A stretch of 32,390 nucleotides of DNA from Clostridia bacterium. Lineage in GTDB: Bacteria; Bacillota; Clostridia; Oscillospirales; CAG-272. The position numbers were made by a program, and so were the translations under genes. The DNA is taken from the NCBI GenBank assembly GCA_017407225.1, contig JAFQWY010000305.1:1-32390 (forward strand), in the 5' to 3' direction. Each line of letters starts with the position of its first letter. Position 1 is the first letter of the stretch. Positions 1 through 8,124 of this stretch are shown piece after piece. The notes below the pieces were generated by a model. The model did no database searches and was not told where the DNA came from. It was given only the letters and a program-made list of their open reading frames with translations.

Positions 1-50
1 CCGTTGGCAGACTCGGACGGAGATGCCTCCGCTGGCAGGCCCGGCGTACT

Positions 51-72
51 TGCAGTTGAAACTCCAACTGCA
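51..72. other. Perfect 8-bp inverted repeat at the window edge
   Basis: TGCAGTTG and CAACTGCA are separated by six bases, so either strand could form a hairpin. No run of T follows, so it is not a standard terminator. The rest of positions 1-135 holds no gene I can support. The stretch may be the end of an upstream unit or part of a dispersed repeat. Confidence 0.4.
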
Positions 73-137
73 TCCCACGACCTTCCGCTTCGCTGATGCA
101 GGGGTGGAATGGTATTACGCTCTACTGAAACAAAAAC

Positions 138-172
138 AAATCCCGGAATCCGTTATGGAAACCGGGATTTTT
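138..172 (-). terminator. Rho-independent terminator of the fucosidase unit
   Basis: AAATCCCGG and CCGGGATTT form a 9-bp stem with a 15-nt loop, followed on the minus strand by GTTTTTG. It lies just past the stop codon of the GH29 gene. The plus strand also ends in T residues, so it may work in both directions. Confidence 0.8.
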
Positions 173-181
173 GTTATGCTG

Positions 182-1504
182 TTATTCTTTATAAACGGAA
201 ATGTCTCTCAGCACCGCTTCGTCTCTCGCGCCGGTGATGAACAGGGTAATTCTGTCGCCGTAGGTGTGAACCTGACAGATCTTGTGGTGCCCCACGGTAT
301 ATCCCCTATAGATCACGCCGCCATTGAGAAGCCTGAATGCCTCGATCCGCTGACCTTCCGTCAGATCTTCCATGATGCTGATGTAGCGGATGTTTTCCGG
401 CTGATCCAGAATGATGTCATATTTGGCCTGACCGCCCGCCGACCATGTTTTCTCGACTCTGCAGGGCACCTTCTTCTGTTCACCGATGGAGTTCTCGATC
501 TTCTCACCCAGTTCACGCAGTCTCACGATGTCTCTGGGGTCGATTCTGCCGGAGGGCATGGGAGGAACATTGAGGTTGAAGGAAGTATTACCGCCGCAGG
601 AGTTGAGGTAAGTATTCCACAGCCGTTCCAGGGAGTGGGGCTCTTCCTTTTCGTGCCAGAACCAGCCCGGACGGATGGACATATCAATCTCAGCACCAGT
701 GAATACCAGCCCTTTGGAATGCATGATATGGAACAGATCACCGATGTTTTCTTCGGTATTGTACAGGAAGGACACGTCCCCCGCCATGGGTGAAGGTCCG
801 GTCTGCACTTCACTGCGGTAGCACAGTTCGGAAGGAACCACCGCCCATTCCGCACGTCTTGCAGATCCGGCTTCGTTGCCGCACCAGCGTACATCGGGAC
901 CGAAATCGTTAAAAATCACCGCATTCGGCTGATACTTCCGGACCAGCGCATTGTATCGGTCGAAATCGTAGTTCTGCTTTCTTCCGTTGGGACCTTCGCC
1001 GCAGGCACCGTCAAACCACACCATGAACAGCTCGCCGTAGTTTGTCAGAAGCTCGGTCAGCTGGGTGCAGTAGAAATCGTTGTAGGCATCGGTTCCGTAG
1101 CAGGAGGCATTTCTGTCCCAGGGAGAGAGATACACGCCGAACTTGATGCCGCCCCGTCTGCAGGCTTCCGCACATTCCTTTACCACGTCCCCCTGACCGT
1201 TCTTCCAGGGGCTGGATTTCACGGAGTGCATGGTAGTGGAGGTGGGCCAGAGACAGAACCCGTCGTGGTGCTTTGCGGTAAGGATCAGCCCCTTCATACC
1301 GGCGGACTTGACAGCCTCCACCCATTCGTCGCAGTTGAGATCGTAGGGATTGAAAATCTTCTCGTCCTCATTGCCAAGTCCCCATTCCAGATCGGTGTAG
1401 GTATTGACGGTGAAGTGGACAAACGCATAAAACTCGGTGTCGTACCAGTCAAGCTGGCGTTTCGAAGGTTTTACCCTGGCTGCCGCTTTGATGAAATCCT
1501 GCAT
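182..1504 (-). CDS. GH29 alpha-L-fucosidase, cytoplasmic
   Basis: A 440-residue protein matching the catalytic barrel of glycoside hydrolase family 29, which releases alpha-linked L-fucose from glycans such as mucin or milk oligosaccharides. AKHHDGFCLW (about 77-86) is the family strand motif, and VWFDGACGE (about 162-170) carries the expected nucleophile Asp165. There is no signal peptide, so it should act on imported oligosaccharides in the cytoplasm. It is near the short end of the family, with little room for an extra carbohydrate-binding domain. AAAGGAG lies seven bases before the ATG. It follows the zinc-ribbon membrane gene by 27 bp on the same strand and ends in a terminator, so the two probably share a transcript. 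The family call is firm; linkage specificity cannot be read from sequence alone. Confidence 0.93.
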   Translation of the reverse strand: MQDFIKAAARVKPSKRQLDWYDTEFYAFVHFTVNTYTDLEWGLGNEDEKIFNPYDLNCDEWVEAVKSAGMKGLILTAKHHDGFCLWPTSTTMHSVKSSPWKNGQGDVVKECAEACRRGGIKFGVYLSPWDRNASCYGTDAYNDFYCTQLTELLTNYGELFMVWFDGACGEGPNGRKQNYDFDRYNALVRKYQPNAVIFNDFGPDVRWCGNEAGSARRAEWAVVPSELCYRSEVQTGPSPMAGDVSFLYNTEENIGDLFHIMHSKGLVFTGAEIDMSIRPGWFWHEKEEPHSLERLWNTYLNSCGGNTSFNLNVPPMPSGRIDPRDIVRLRELGEKIENSIGEQKKVPCRVEKTWSAGGQAKYDIILDQPENIRYISIMEDLTEGQRIEAFRLLNGGVIYRGYTVGHHKICQVHTYGDRITLFITGARDEAVLRDISVYKE

Positions 1505-1531
1505 ATATGCTCCTTTCGCCGCAATGCGGAC

Positions 1532-1936
1532 TTAGATTCTTACGTCAAATCTTCCCTTGCATCTGGGGCAGACCACAGTGTGCTTTCCCTTTTTCACGGG
1601 AAGCTTCACGATGGCTCTGCAGTGGCTGCATTTGCGGTACCGTGCCGTTTTTCTGTCGCGGAATCTGTCACGCTGGAAAACCAGCCATGACTTCACAGGT
1701 TTCCACAGAATCAGAAACTTTTCGTTTTCGGCACGGCGTTTCTGAATATTCCTGGACAGTGTCCGCCAGATCATCCAGACAGCCAGTACGGTTCCCAGTA
1801 TGCTGAGGATTATCGAATTGACAAAACAGTTGATCACCGCGATCACGCACCATGCAGCAAACAGCGCACCGTAAAGCTGGTCAATACCATATCTGCCGTA
1901 CATGAAGCGGATGAATTTCGTCTTAAAATTGTTCAT
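1532..1936 (-). CDS. Small membrane protein with C-terminal zinc ribbon, unknown function
   Basis: I chose the ATG giving MNNFKTKFIRFMYGRYG because AAGGAAGG sits about eight bases upstream; an upstream in-frame start would add 15 residues with no ribosome site. The 134-residue product has a basic N-terminus, a hydrophobic stretch at about 19-57 likely to form two membrane helices, and a basic linker. It ends in two CxxC knuckles (CSHC and CPRC) forming a zinc ribbon in the cytoplasm. I do not recognise a characterised family. Its short gap to the fucosidase gene suggests co-transcription but does not explain its job. Confidence 0.8.
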   Translation of the reverse strand: MNNFKTKFIRFMYGRYGIDQLYGALFAAWCVIAVINCFVNSIILSILGTVLAVWMIWRTLSRNIQKRRAENEKFLILWKPVKSWLVFQRDRFRDRKTARYRKCSHCRAIVKLPVKKGKHTVVCPRCKGRFDVRI

Positions 1937-1965
1937 TTTTGTACCTTCCTTTGTTCGATGGGACA

Positions 1966-1974
1966 ATGATACCA
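1966..1974 (-). promoter_or_regulatory. Possible extended -10 promoter for the zinc-ribbon/fucosidase unit
   Basis: The minus strand reads TGGTATCAT about 30 bases before the ATG of the zinc-ribbon gene. The TGG extension and -10 box resemble other promoters in this window, but no -35 box is found at 17 bp. Confidence 0.4.
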
Positions 1975-2026
1975 CAATCATGTGAGGAAGGTGTTTGAAT
2001 TCGGTGAAAGAATCATGAATTCTGAC

Positions 2027-2605
2027 TCAATCCTTCGTCATGAGAACCGCGCGGCAGGGAGCGCCGTCGGATCCGCCCAGCTTTACGGGGGCGGCAAACA
2101 GGAAGTAGTCCCCGTCCGGTACATCCGTCAGAACCAGTCCTTCCAGACCGATGATTCCGCGGGAAAGCACTTCCACATGAACAGCAGCGGGGGCTTTCTC
2201 CTCCGCCATACTCTGACATTCCACGCCCACGAGGACGATCCCCATCTCCTCCAGAACCGCCGCCGCGCCTTTGTCCAGCCAGCAGTTTCCCTTCAGCAGG
2301 AGCCGTGATGCACACTTTCCAGCCAGAGAGCGGATGTCCTCCGGCCCGATTGCTTCGTGATCGAATGTGTGAACGGTACAGTCGCCGATGAGAGTTTCCA
2401 GCGGAATCTGCTCGATGGTGATGCCGTCCCGGATAAAGTGCCGAGGTGCATCGATGTGGGTTCCGTTGTGGGCATTCTGCTCGATTTCGGTGATGTTGCA
2501 GATTTTACCGTCAGCCATATCGGAAATCCGTCGGTATATGGGTGCTTTGTCACCGGGGTAAACATTGGAGGAAAACAGCTCCTGGGTAATATCGTAAAAT
2601 TTCAT
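2027..2605 (-). CDS. Cyclase / kynurenine formamidase-like metal hydrolase
   Basis: A 192-residue protein of the cyclase family (PF04199), metal-dependent hydrolases that include arylformamidase and related amidases. The signature HNGTHIDAPRHF (about 46-57) supplies His46, His50, Asp52 and His56 as metal ligands. The start MKFYDITQELF is the usual family opening; a longer in-frame version adds 23 non-family residues, so I rejected it. It is the last gene of a four-gene run (GH43, membrane protein, APH-like kinase, cyclase) and starts 34 bp after the kinase. The true substrate is unknown. Nothing nearby suggests tryptophan breakdown, so a kynurenine role should not be assumed. Confidence 0.88.
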   Translation of the reverse strand: MKFYDITQELFSSNVYPGDKAPIYRRISDMADGKICNITEIEQNAHNGTHIDAPRHFIRDGITIEQIPLETLIGDCTVHTFDHEAIGPEDIRSLAGKCASRLLLKGNCWLDKGAAAVLEEMGIVLVGVECQSMAEEKAPAAVHVEVLSRGIIGLEGLVLTDVPDGDYFLFAAPVKLGGSDGAPCRAVLMTKD

Positions 2606-2639
2606 AATGCCATATCCTTTTTCTGATCTGTGGTGGAAT

Positions 2640-3584
2640 TCACAGCTTCTTCCAGTGCGAAAGCATCTGATCACGGGTTTTGATGTATTGTTCTTCGCTC
2701 ATGTATCCGCGGGTGTATCGTTCTCCCATAAAAGCAAGGTTGATCCAGATATTGTACCAGATCAGCCGCCGCTGTTCGGAAGGAGTGAATTCCGTCTGCC
2801 CGAAGCCTTCCAGATAGTCGGGATTCATGCCGTAGCTCCGGAATCGGTCTTCCATGAGAGGTTCCGCCCACAGTGCTCGCTCCCAGTCCAGAATGCTTGC
2901 AATTTCGTCGTCCTGCACAATGATATTGTTCGACCATATATCAAAATGCACAAGGGAGGGTTCGGTCACTTCATCAAAATACGCTTTGTCAGCGTTGAGT
3001 TTTGCCAGAATTTCTTCACCGGGTATGCCGAGATCCGCATTGTTTCTCATCAGGTCTCCGACAACATTGGAAATCAGCTGGTATACCACGCCGTGGAGGG
3101 AGTCAAACTCGATTCCGCTGTTCACGATGCCGAATTTGTCGTTTTTGATCTCTCCGATCAGCCGCACCGCCTCGCCCATCTGCCGCTGAAGATCCCGCTT
3201 CACTTCATCGGGAGCATCCTTCATACGGCTCATCAGAGTGCCTTCCACGTATTCCATGAAGAAATACTTGCCGCTGCAGCGGGTCATGGTATCGTCGTAG
3301 AACAGCACCTTCGGTACTTTGATCCGGGGATCCTGCTCGACCAGCTTCATGGCGGCGGTTTCGGATTCCATCAGCCACTGTTCGTTGGTCGCCTTGCCAT
3401 GCATGCCGGGAGAGGACACTTTCAGTACGGTTTTCCTGCCGTCATCGAAGGTCAGCCTGTACAGGGCGTTGCACATCCCCGCATCCATTTCTTCGATTTT
3501 GCACACCGTACATCCGGGGAAAGCGGCATCTGCCAGTTCCCGGATCTTTTCGTCAGTGAGTTTATTTTTGGAGATTGATTCCAT
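2640..3584 (-). CDS. APH/choline-kinase-like phosphotransferase
   Basis: A 314-residue protein with the aminoglycoside phosphotransferase (PF01636) kinase fold. LVHFDIWSNNII (about 211-222) is the Brenner-type catalytic loop, with Asp215 as base and Asn220 binding metal. ILDWERA (about 231-237) carries the second metal ligand, Asp233, and the VLKV lysine near 55 is the likely ATP contact. Members phosphorylate small molecules (sugars, choline, homoserine, drugs). Its place beside a GH43 enzyme suggests a sugar or metabolite kinase rather than a resistance enzyme, but that is inference. AAAGGA precedes the ATG at good spacing. Confidence 0.88.
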   Translation of the reverse strand: MESISKNKLTDEKIRELADAAFPGCTVCKIEEMDAGMCNALYRLTFDDGRKTVLKVSSPGMHGKATNEQWLMESETAAMKLVEQDPRIKVPKVLFYDDTMTRCSGKYFFMEYVEGTLMSRMKDAPDEVKRDLQRQMGEAVRLIGEIKNDKFGIVNSGIEFDSLHGVVYQLISNVVGDLMRNNADLGIPGEEILAKLNADKAYFDEVTEPSLVHFDIWSNNIIVQDDEIASILDWERALWAEPLMEDRFRSYGMNPDYLEGFGQTEFTPSEQRRLIWYNIWINLAFMGERYTRGYMSEEQYIKTRDQMLSHWKKL

Positions 3585-3606
3585 ATTCGTTCCTTTCGGT
3601 TCTGTG

Positions 3607-4161
3607 TCAGGTCTGCCCTGCCCTCTCCGTCTTCATCGCAATTGCCTGGGACAGCAGCGCAGCCATAATACACAGCACGCTGATCTCCGGCATCCATTCC
3701 CACAACGGCACCGGAGGATCCGCCAGAATGTACAGCTGCATATCCTCCACGAAGATGTGGTAGATGAGCGGCAGGCTGAACAACGGATACAGAAGCTTTT
3801 TGGTAGGTATGTATCCCGTCACCGTCAATGTGTACAGTACAAGCACAGTCAAGTACAGAAGAGTACACAATGCCTGATGGACGGGAGTGAAGGAGAAGGC
3901 TTTGACGATGAAAAAGACGATCCCCAGCACCACTGCGGTGACGGAGAATGGGATCAGAAGCTTTCCGTTCACTATGGTGCCGAGGATGAACAGCAGACAG
4001 GCGGACACGGGCAAAAACAGATGTATCATGATGGTTTCCGGATTCAGCTCCCCGGGCAGATAATGCCACAGCCGCACCGCTGCGGACACTGCCATGAACA
4101 GACATGAAAGAATCGCCGCAGGATGCTCTCCGGAAACGGTTATCCGGATTCTTTTTTTCAT
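3607..4161 (-). CDS. Polytopic membrane protein, unknown function
   Basis: A 184-residue hydrophobic protein with about six likely membrane helices separated by short loops, a basic start (MKKRIRI) and an acidic/polar end. I do not recognise the family. It lies between the GH43 gene (17 bp upstream) and the kinase gene (22 bp downstream). No clear Shine-Dalgarno site precedes the ATG, so translation may depend on ribosomes finishing the GH43 gene just upstream. It could be a small accessory or energy-coupling component, but nothing in the sequence shows this. Confidence 0.75.
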   Translation of the reverse strand: MKKRIRITVSGEHPAAILSCLFMAVSAAVRLWHYLPGELNPETIMIHLFLPVSACLLFILGTIVNGKLLIPFSVTAVVLGIVFFIVKAFSFTPVHQALCTLLYLTVLVLYTLTVTGYIPTKKLLYPLFSLPLIYHIFVEDMQLYILADPPVPLWEWMPEISVLCIMAALLSQAIAMKTERAGQT

Positions 4162-4178
4162 GTTCGCCGATGATTCAA

Positions 4179-5063
4179 TTATTCGATGGTCTGGTAGATT
4201 TCGCCGTTCTTTTCGCTAAATTCCACCTTGCCGATAACCGTACGGCGGTTGCCGCTGGGCTTGTCGGGGTTGGTCTGGATGTGGAATGCGGTATACAGTT
4301 GACCGTCAAGACCGGTAAAGAATGCGTTGTGACCCGCGCCGAACAGATCGCCTCTGCGGGAGAGAACGGGGTTGTTGACGGACTTCTTCCAGGGTCCCAT
4401 GGGGTGGTCTGCGGTTGCCACACAGATAGCATAGTCATTGCTTGCGTAGAAGTTCGCGGAGTAGTTCATGATGTACTTGCCGTCGCGGTAAATAACGCAG
4501 GGGCCTTCGTTCCACAGCCAGTTGCCGGACTTCCGTTCCCACATTTCAGTGGGAGTGGTCATGAGACGGGGCTTTTCCACCAGTTCGGTCAGATCATCGT
4601 TCATCTTTGCGCAGTAGGTCTGGCTGACATGGTTGACGCCGATGAGGTTTTCGGAGCAGTCGCGGGAGAAGTAGAAGTAGTTGCCTTCTTCGCAGACCAG
4701 CACGGAGCCGTCGATTGCCGCATAACCGAAGTCGAACATGGGCTTGCCGTGAACGTCGGTGAAGGGTCCCATGGGATGATCGGCTACCGCAACGCCCAGA
4801 CGGAGGGACTTGAGCTCACGGCTCTTTGCGGTGTAGTGCATCACGATCTTGCCGTTGTGAGCCACAACTTCAGGTGCCCAGAAATGGGATTCGCCCCAGG
4901 AGTCGATGGCGCGGAAGCACAGCTTGGGTTCGCTCCAGTTTACCAGGTCTTCGGATTCCCAGCAGAGGAAGCCTTCGCCGGAGCTGGTTGCGTAGCAGTA
5001 ATACTTGCCTTCCCATACCAGAATCTGGGGGTCGCCGATTCTTGTGATGTCGGTAATAATCAT
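4179..5063 (-). CDS. GH43-like five-bladed propeller glycosidase
   Basis: A 294-residue protein with the compact single-domain GH43 layout (arabinofuranosidase, xylosidase or galactosidase activities). The three acidic residues fit: Asp11 in RIGDPQILV, Asp118 in AAIDGSVL, and Glu186 in WNEGPCVI. The propeller repeat phrase DHPMGP appears twice (about 95-100 and again later). The start at MIITDITRIGDP is set by AAGGAG seven bases upstream; an upstream in-frame ATG would add 73 residues that cross the promoter, so it is rejected. No signal peptide. It heads a four-gene operon. The family call is strong; the substrate is not determined. Confidence 0.9.
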   Translation of the reverse strand: MIITDITRIGDPQILVWEGKYYCYATSSGEGFLCWESEDLVNWSEPKLCFRAIDSWGESHFWAPEVVAHNGKIVMHYTAKSRELKSLRLGVAVADHPMGPFTDVHGKPMFDFGYAAIDGSVLVCEEGNYFYFSRDCSENLIGVNHVSQTYCAKMNDDLTELVEKPRLMTTPTEMWERKSGNWLWNEGPCVIYRDGKYIMNYSANFYASNDYAICVATADHPMGPWKKSVNNPVLSRRGDLFGAGHNAFFTGLDGQLYTAFHIQTNPDKPSGNRRTVIGKVEFSEKNGEIYQTIE

Positions 5064-5102
5064 GAGAATTCTCCTTGTTTGTGATAAATTTTCTTTATAC
5101 AA

Positions 5103-5131
5103 ATGATAGCATATTCCGGAAGATTTGTCAA
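5103..5131 (-). promoter_or_regulatory. Sigma-A promoter of the GH43 operon
   Basis: On the minus strand TTGACA is followed by exactly 17 bases and TATCAT, about 40 bases before the GH43 start codon. Confidence 0.82.
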
Positions 5132-5155
5132 CGGTTCTGTGCGTTTTCACGAAAA

Positions 5156-5491
5156 TCAGATGCCGAGGATGGTGATGAACGCGGCTTTGCGGAAGGCGTT
5201 CTCCATCCACGGCTCCATCTCCCGGACAAATTCCGCACAGTCTCCCCCCATCGCCAGGGCAGCTTCCCGCAGAGTCTTCCACTGCTGCAGATCCATCCGG
5301 CTGATGCCGCAGGATTCAAAATCCGGCACAGCCTGCATCCAGAGCTTCAGAAATTCCGGAAAATCGTCGAAAATCTCGTCGCGGATATACATGGATCCGT
5401 CATTCCAGAAGGTCACCCCATCCCATTCCCCGGAGATAAACTCGTGGTAACAGGTTCCGATCCGTTCGTGATTCATGCAGATATAGTCCAT
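5156..5491 (-). CDS. Small soluble protein, unknown function
   Basis: A 111-residue, acidic, Trp- and Met-rich protein with no membrane segment and no motif I recognise. GGAG sits nine bases before the ATG, and a good promoter lies 24 bases further upstream, so it is very likely a real gene. It is divergent from the MATE gene and stops only 24 bp before the GH43 promoter, so read-through into the GH43 operon is possible. Function unknown. Confidence 0.75.
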   Translation of the reverse strand: MDYICMNHERIGTCYHEFISGEWDGVTFWNDGSMYIRDEIFDDFPEFLKLWMQAVPDFESCGISRMDLQQWKTLREAALAMGGDCAEFVREMEPWMENAFRKAAFITILGI

Positions 5492-5514
5492 ATTTTACTC
5501 CGTTCGTTTTTCTC

Positions 5515-5543
5515 ATTATACCGAAAATTCCGATGGGAATCAA
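5515..5543 (-). promoter_or_regulatory. Sigma-A promoter of the 111-residue protein gene
   Basis: Minus strand TTGATT, 17 bases, TATAAT. It is back-to-back with the MATE promoter at 5564-5592, so the two genes share a compact divergent control region. Confidence 0.78.
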
Positions 5544-5563
5544 GAGGAATATACAGATTTATC

Positions 5564-5592
5564 TTGCATCCCATCGTTATTTGTGGTATACT
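5564..5592 (+). promoter_or_regulatory. Sigma-A promoter of the MATE gene
   Basis: TTGCAT, 17 bases ending in TGTGG, then TATACT, about 47 bases upstream of the GTG start. Confidence 0.8.
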
Positions 5593-5638
5593 GTATGATA
5601 GGTTAATTTGCAGAATCTTACATCAAAGGAGAAACATC

Positions 5639-7024
5639 GTGAGAATGAAATCCCTCCGAAGCCTGAATGCGCCCACGGATATGACTGTCGGAACACCGTG
5701 GCGTTCCATTCTTTCCTTCACCATCCCCATGCTTCTCGGAAACATCGCCCAGCAGCTGTACAACACCGTTGACACCATCGTGGTCGGCAAATATGTCGGT
5801 GACAACGCCCTCTCAGCGGTAGGCAGTGCGGGTCCCATTCTGAATATGCTGCTGGTTCTTTTCATCGGCATTTCCGCCGGTGCCAGCATCATGGTTTCCC
5901 AGTATTTCGGGGCCAAAAACCGCGAAGCCCTCTCACGCACCATCGGCAACTGCATCACGGTTACGGCGATTGCCTGCCTGATTCTGATTCTCGGTGCGTC
6001 CCCCTTCATCCGACCGGCACTTGCCGCGCTGAACACACCCGAATCCATCCTCGACTGGTGCGCGGACTATCTGATGATCTGTCTCATCGGTATCGGCGGG
6101 CTGGGCTACTACAACATTCTCAGCGGTGTCATTCGCGGGCTTGGCGACTCCTTCTCCGCCCTGCTCTATCTGCTGGCCGCCACCTTCGTTAACATCGTCC
6201 TTGACCTGCTGTTCGTTGCGGGCTTCAATATGGGCGTTGCGGGCGTAGCGCTGGCTACCATCATTGCTCAGATTATATCTTCCATCCTCTGCTTCATCAA
6301 GCTGGCGCGGATGCAGGAATACTTTGACTTCGGTCTGAAGTACCTGATTCCCAGAAGCGAATACGTGAAGACCATTGTCCGTCTCGGACTTCCCTCCGGT
6401 CTGACCCAAGCGATCTTCTCCTCCGCGATGATTATCGTTCAGTCCCTGACCAACTCCTTCGGCGAGCAGTTCATTGCGGCGAACGTGGTTATCATGCGCG
6501 TGGACGGCTTTGCCATGATGCCCAACTTCTCCTTTGGTACCGCGCTGACCACATATGCCGGTCAGAACGTGGGTGCGGGGCTCTACGACCGGGTGACCAA
6601 AGGTGCCAAGCAGGGTACGCTGATGGCGGTCGGCACCTCCACTGCCATTACCATCATCATCCTGATCTTCGGCAAGTTCCTGATGGGACTGTTCACCGAT
6701 ACCGCCGAGCTGATCAACCTCAGCTACAATCTGATGAAGATTCTGGCGGTTGGCTACATTGCCGTTGCCGTAACCCAGAGCCTTTCCGGCATCATGCGCG
6801 GCGCAGGCGACACCATGACCCCCATGTGGATCTCCCTCATCACAACCGTAGCCATCCGTGTGCCCATCGCCTACGGCATTTCCTGGCTCACCACCACCCC
6901 CGAGCTTCCCCACGGTCAGAGCGTCTGCATCCAGATTTCCCTGCTTCTGTCCTGGCTCATCGGTGCACTGCTGACGGTAATTTTCTACCGCATCGGCAAG
7001 TGGAAGACCAAGGCTCTGAAATAA
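5639..7024 (+). CDS. MATE-family multidrug/metabolite exporter
   Basis: A membrane protein of about 461 residues with the repeated 6+6 helix layout of MATE transporters, which export drugs or metabolites against a Na+ or H+ gradient. The opening WRSILSFTIPMLLGN followed by QQLYNTVDTIVVGKYVG is a typical MATE start, and the second-half QSLSGIMRGAGDTM is also family-like. AAAGGAG at 5625-5631 is seven bases from a GTG at 5639 but thirteen from the ATG at 5645, so I favour GTG. The reading frame stays open upstream to 5075, but that part crosses two promoters and the antisense gene, so it is not coding. A bidirectional terminator follows. Substrate unknown. Confidence 0.92.
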   Translation: MRMKSLRSLNAPTDMTVGTPWRSILSFTIPMLLGNIAQQLYNTVDTIVVGKYVGDNALSAVGSAGPILNMLLVLFIGISAGASIMVSQYFGAKNREALSRTIGNCITVTAIACLILILGASPFIRPALAALNTPESILDWCADYLMICLIGIGGLGYYNILSGVIRGLGDSFSALLYLLAATFVNIVLDLLFVAGFNMGVAGVALATIIAQIISSILCFIKLARMQEYFDFGLKYLIPRSEYVKTIVRLGLPSGLTQAIFSSAMIIVQSLTNSFGEQFIAANVVIMRVDGFAMMPNFSFGTALTTYAGQNVGAGLYDRVTKGAKQGTLMAVGTSTAITIIILIFGKFLMGLFTDTAELINLSYNLMKILAVGYIAVAVTQSLSGIMRGAGDTMTPMWISLITTVAIRVPIAYGISWLTTTPELPHGQSVCIQISLLLSWLIGALLTVIFYRIGKWKTKALK

Positions 7025-7037
7025 TGCAAAACAAATC

Positions 7038-7073
7038 AAACCCTGTTCGGAAAAATCCGCACAGGGTTTTGTT
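7038..7073. terminator. Bidirectional terminator between MATE and sialidase
   Basis: AAACCCTGT (7038-7046) pairs with ACAGGGTTT (7061-7069), and T-rich sequence follows on both strands. It serves the converging MATE gene and the minus-strand sialidase. Confidence 0.82.
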
Positions 7074-7074
7074 G

Positions 7075-8106
7075 TTATTCGGTGATCCAGTCCAGATCGA
7101 AGGCGGTGAGATAACAGTTCACGCCCGCCTGTTCTTCGTACAGCACGTAAATCACTCCAGTGGAGTTATTCACCGCGATCTCCACATACCCGCCGCAGTT
7201 TTCGTCGATCAGCTTCTTTACCGGGAAGGTCTTTCCGTCGTCATAGCTGACACGCACGGTAACGTGATCCCGTGCTTTGTCCGTGTCGCAGTTGCCGAAC
7301 AGAATGGCGTGACGTCCGCCGTAACGGTACGCCGCTGTGGATCCGAAGCAGATGGGATCGGTGAGGCTGTGATCTCCGGTCAGGGTGGTGTAATAGCAGT
7401 ATCCGTTGTCACTCCACGCGGATGCACGGTATTTCGCGCCGATTCGGGCATTGAGATACACCCGTCCGTCGGAGGTTTCGGCAACTGTGGTTTCATTGGG
7501 CGTGGGCGCGTCGGGACTTCCCCGCATGATGTCTCCCATCTGCCACGTTTCTCCCTTATCCTTGGAATACAGTACGCTGATCACCGAGGGCCCGTGGTCG
7601 TGAACCGCACGTTCGTATGCCTTCGGCACCATCCAGATGGGAAAGAGCAGCGTGCCGTCCTTCGTGCAGATACCGTGACCGGGGCCGAGAGCGAAGGCAT
7701 TGCGGTATCCCGGCAAAGTGGCGTCGGTGATATCCCGGGGATCCGACCATGTCACGCCGTCGTCGTCGCTGTACCGGTACAGAACCCGTCCGCCGTTCAC
7801 GGAATAGTCCTCGCAGTGGAGAAAGTGGATTCTGCCGTCCCGATCCTGCGCCATCACGGGATTGTTCACCGTATGGTACTGCTCGGTGCCGCGGGCAAGG
7901 TAGATTCTCTCGCCGAAGGTTCTTCCGCCGTCCCCGGAGCGCTGAAGGAAGATATCCATCATTGCCCAGTCGCTTCCGGTGCGGCGTGCTTCGTTGTAAA
8001 TCAGGACGGTTCCGGCTTTTGTGACGATCATACCGGGAATCCGGTGGCGTTCGTATTCGGAAGTTTCGTTTGACCAGACTCTGGTGTGATAGTACAGTTC
8101 AGCCAT
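7075..8106 (-). CDS. GH33-like exo-alpha-sialidase (BNR/Asp-box), cytoplasmic
   Basis: A 343-residue six-bladed propeller enzyme that should release terminal sialic acid. HRIPG (about 21-25) is the RIP motif with the first arginine of the carboxylate-binding triad. Asp-boxes appear at about 57-64 (SGDGGRTF), 113-120 (SDDDGVTW) and 181-188 (SKDKGETW), with a fourth near the C-terminus (SYDDGKTF). NETT near 204-207 is a candidate for the catalytic glutamate. There is no signal peptide or lectin domain, unlike most secreted bacterial sialidases, so it should act on imported glycans. AGGAAA precedes the ATG. It is the last gene of a run and follows the galactosidase-like gene by 18 bp. Family members active on other acidic sugars are an alternative. 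Confidence 0.88.
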   Translation of the reverse strand: MAELYYHTRVWSNETSEYERHRIPGMIVTKAGTVLIYNEARRTGSDWAMMDIFLQRSGDGGRTFGERIYLARGTEQYHTVNNPVMAQDRDGRIHFLHCEDYSVNGGRVLYRYSDDDGVTWSDPRDITDATLPGYRNAFALGPGHGICTKDGTLLFPIWMVPKAYERAVHDHGPSVISVLYSKDKGETWQMGDIMRGSPDAPTPNETTVAETSDGRVYLNARIGAKYRASAWSDNGYCYYTTLTGDHSLTDPICFGSTAAYRYGGRHAILFGNCDTDKARDHVTVRVSYDDGKTFPVKKLIDENCGGYVEIAVNNSTGVIYVLYEEQAGVNCYLTAFDLDWITE

Positions 8107-8124
8107 GGGATTTCCTCGCTTTCT

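Noticed and set aside
23-793. Plus-strand frame of 256 codons over the fucosidase gene
   Set aside because: It runs antisense to a well-supported GH29 gene, crosses its terminator, and has no family-like motif or ribosome site.
1985-2026. Inverted GAATTC-containing segments after the cyclase gene as a terminator
   Set aside because: The stem is only five base pairs and has no T run.
2640-3584. Aminoglycoside resistance gene
   Set aside because: Only the general kinase-fold motifs match. The context is sugar catabolism and no resistance-specific features are visible.
5075-5638. Upstream extension of the MATE reading frame
   Set aside because: It crosses two promoters and the antisense 111-residue gene, and MATE homology begins only near 5645.
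5933-7039. Minus-strand frame antisense to MATE, rich in Gly, His and Asn
   Set aside because: Composition is typical of a shadow of a membrane-protein gene; no ribosome site and no motif.
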